Source of the DNA: UBA4782 sp034430215
GTDB taxonomy: Bacteria > Chloroflexota > Anaerolineae > Anaerolineales > Anaerolineaceae
DNA length: 64,000 nt
Direction of reading: 5' to 3'
Assembly (NCBI GenBank): GCA_034430215.1
Contig: DAOUFE010000019.1
Span: forward strand, 618,885 to 682,884
Shown piece after piece: positions 62,866 through 64,000 of the stretch. The notes beneath the pieces were generated by a model, which was not told the DNA's origin, searched no databases, and saw nothing but the letters and a program-made list of their open reading frames with translations. Both the position numbers and the translations under genes were made by a program. How positions within the stretch are numbered: position 1 is the stretch's first letter; every line of letters begins with the position of its first letter.

Positions 62866-63598
62866 TCCAATCATCCGAATTAGAAATGTCTCGAAAACTT
62901 TTGGAGCTGTCGAAGCATTAAATAATGTAAGCCTGGATATCCAGAAAGGACAGGTTGTGGTTATTATCGGTCCCAGCGGTTCAGGCAAATCCACCCTCCT
63001 GCGATGCATCAACCACCTCGAAGTGGAAACCTCTGGTGAAATTCTGGTGGAGGGCGAGCGAGTCAATGGTAACCAGAAACACTTGAACCAGCTCCGCACG
63101 AAAATTGGCATGGTGTTTCAGCAGTTTAATTTATATCCACATCTTACCGTTCTTGAAAACATTACCCTGGCGCAGAGGGTTGTTCGCAAAATTTCACCAG
63201 AACAGGCGATTGAAAATGCGCGAATCCAGCTAAAAAGAGTGGGCATTGAGCAAAAAGCAGATAGCTACCCGGCTCAACTTTCTGGCGGGCAGCAGCAGCG
63301 GGTTGCCATCGCACGCGCTCTGGCCATGAACCCTACCATCATGCTTTTTGATGAACCCACCAGCGCCCTTGACCCTGAAATGATCAAAGAAGTTTTGGAT
63401 GTTATGATGAATTTGGCAAAAGATGGAATTACAATGGTGGTCGTAACGCACGAAATGGGTTTTGCAAGAGCAGCCGCAGATGAGATCGTTTTCATGGATG
63501 GTGGTCAGATCATCGAAAAAGCACCAGCGCAGGATTTCTTCACATCACCCCGCAATGAACGAACCCAGGCTTTCCTATCGCAGATCCTTGCACGTTAA
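62852..63598 (+). CDS. Polar amino-acid ABC transporter ATPase
   Basis: 248 residues from ATG 62852; a TTG 9 nt earlier is less likely. Walker A GPSGSGKST, signature LSGGQQQR, Walker B IMLFDEPTSALDPE and the switch histidine in VVTHEMGFA are present, typical of GlnQ/HisP. It powers uptake with the two upstream genes. Confidence 0.95.
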   Translation: MNAPDPIIRIRNVSKTFGAVEALNNVSLDIQKGQVVVIIGPSGSGKSTLLRCINHLEVETSGEILVEGERVNGNQKHLNQLRTKIGMVFQQFNLYPHLTVLENITLAQRVVRKISPEQAIENARIQLKRVGIEQKADSYPAQLSGGQQQRVAIARALAMNPTIMLFDEPTSALDPEMIKEVLDVMMNLAKDGITMVVVTHEMGFARAAADEIVFMDGGQIIEKAPAQDFFTSPRNERTQAFLSQILAR

Positions 63599-63810
63599 TT
63601 TGCAATTGGTTGTGAAGATTACTGCGTTGCAAGAGGATTATTCAAAAATTAATGAAACGCATCATTATTGAACTATGAACATCTACATTAACGGCAGGAA
63701 GACATAACATCCATACACGTGGTCCGATAGGTCTGAAAACCCTCACCAGCTATAAGTGGGCATGAAAAGGTGCTTATTTAGTTTGCAAATAATTCAAAGA
63801 ATCGAATTGT

Positions 63811-63839
63811 TTGACGTCTCTCTTAATGCATGTTAAAAT
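63811..63839 (+). promoter_or_regulatory. Promoter of tRNA-Glu
   Basis: TTGACG at 63811-63816, a 17-nt spacer and TAAAAT at 63834-63839, 13 nt before the mature tRNA. The preceding 63599-63810 stretch shows no gene or stable hairpin that I could see. Confidence 0.8.
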
Positions 63840-63852
63840 CTTTCCGCTACAC

Positions 63853-63925
63853 GCCCCCATCGTCTAGCGGCCCAGGACGTGGCCCTCTCAAGGCCAAAAC
63901 AAGGATTCGAATTCCTTTGGGGGCA
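63853..63925 (+). tRNA. tRNA-Glu (anticodon CTC)
   Basis: The acceptor GCCCCCA pairs with TGGGGGC. The anticodon stem TGGCC/GGCCA encloses loop CTCTCAA, giving CTC (glutamate). The T-arm AAGGA/TCCTT holds loop TTCGAAT. Discriminator A; CCA is not encoded. Confidence 0.94.
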
Positions 63926-64000
63926 CTTTCAATACCATCGAGGTACAGGTGCCAGCATAAGGACTCGAATTCCTTTGGGGGCACTTTCAATACCATCGAG
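63901..64000 (+). repeat. Direct repeat of tRNA-Glu 3' end (58-bp period)
   Basis: The 42 nt at 63901-63942, which begin in the tRNA T-arm and continue 17 nt past the tRNA, recur at 63959-64000 with one mismatch. The copies are separated by 16 nt. The second copy runs to the window edge, so the repeat may continue. Confidence 0.9.

Overview
The window looks like a chromosomal segment of a moderately AT-rich bacterium. It most resembles an Anaerolineae-type member of the Chloroflexota. This is inferred from the mix of content: an ANT/LAA-like tmRNA tag, TadE/TadG-like proteins with long Thr/Pro linkers, an RHS-repeat remnant, an MGDG-synthase-like glycosyltransferase beside a PIM-type acyltransferase, and a very long surface-glycan operon. 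No rRNA or species marker is present, so the taxon is low confidence. No CRISPR array, transposase, integrase or phage gene was seen.

Positions 1-25.9 kb are mostly housekeeping. They hold the 3' end of an MFS (UMF1-like) gene, a yebC-ruvC-trmH-ruvA operon, a solo sortase-like protein, an FAA-hydrolase, tRNA-Val, corA behind a structured leader, a GT-C-like membrane protein, tmRNA, gmd, a lytic transglycosylase and a cupredoxin-like lipoprotein. Next comes a minus-strand operon of a LysM/M23 peptidase, a zinc/manganese ABC transporter and rsmI. A plus-strand operon follows (pncC, a small ORF, then a glycolipid trio), and then a DUF4126-like protein, metG and a TadE/TadE/TadG cluster.

Positions 26.0-60.1 kb hold about 33 genes, all on the minus strand and mostly overlapping or a few bases apart. 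They read as one surface-polysaccharide locus. It opens with a consensus promoter, a palindrome over the start site and a MarR-type EPS regulator. The next genes are GDP-fucose synthase and a Wzm/Wzt ABC exporter. The rest are glycosyltransferases, methyltransferases, three GT-C-like membrane proteins and sugar-nucleotide enzymes. Two separate nonulosonate (sialic-acid-like) synthase/cytidylyltransferase sets are included. The gmd gene that would feed the fucose synthase lies about 50 kb away at 8.7 kb.

Positions 60.1-64.0 kb hold an RHS remnant and a strong promoter driving a short, highly folded transcript that ends in an intrinsic terminator (a candidate undescribed ncRNA). After these come a polar amino-acid ABC operon and tRNA-Glu(CTC). 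The 3' end of that tRNA is repeated 58 bp downstream, as at an integration site or a tandem repeat.

Several starts were moved inward from the longest reading frame because a clear Shine-Dalgarno sequence or a stop/start overlap decides them. All assignments come from reading motifs; no database search was possible.
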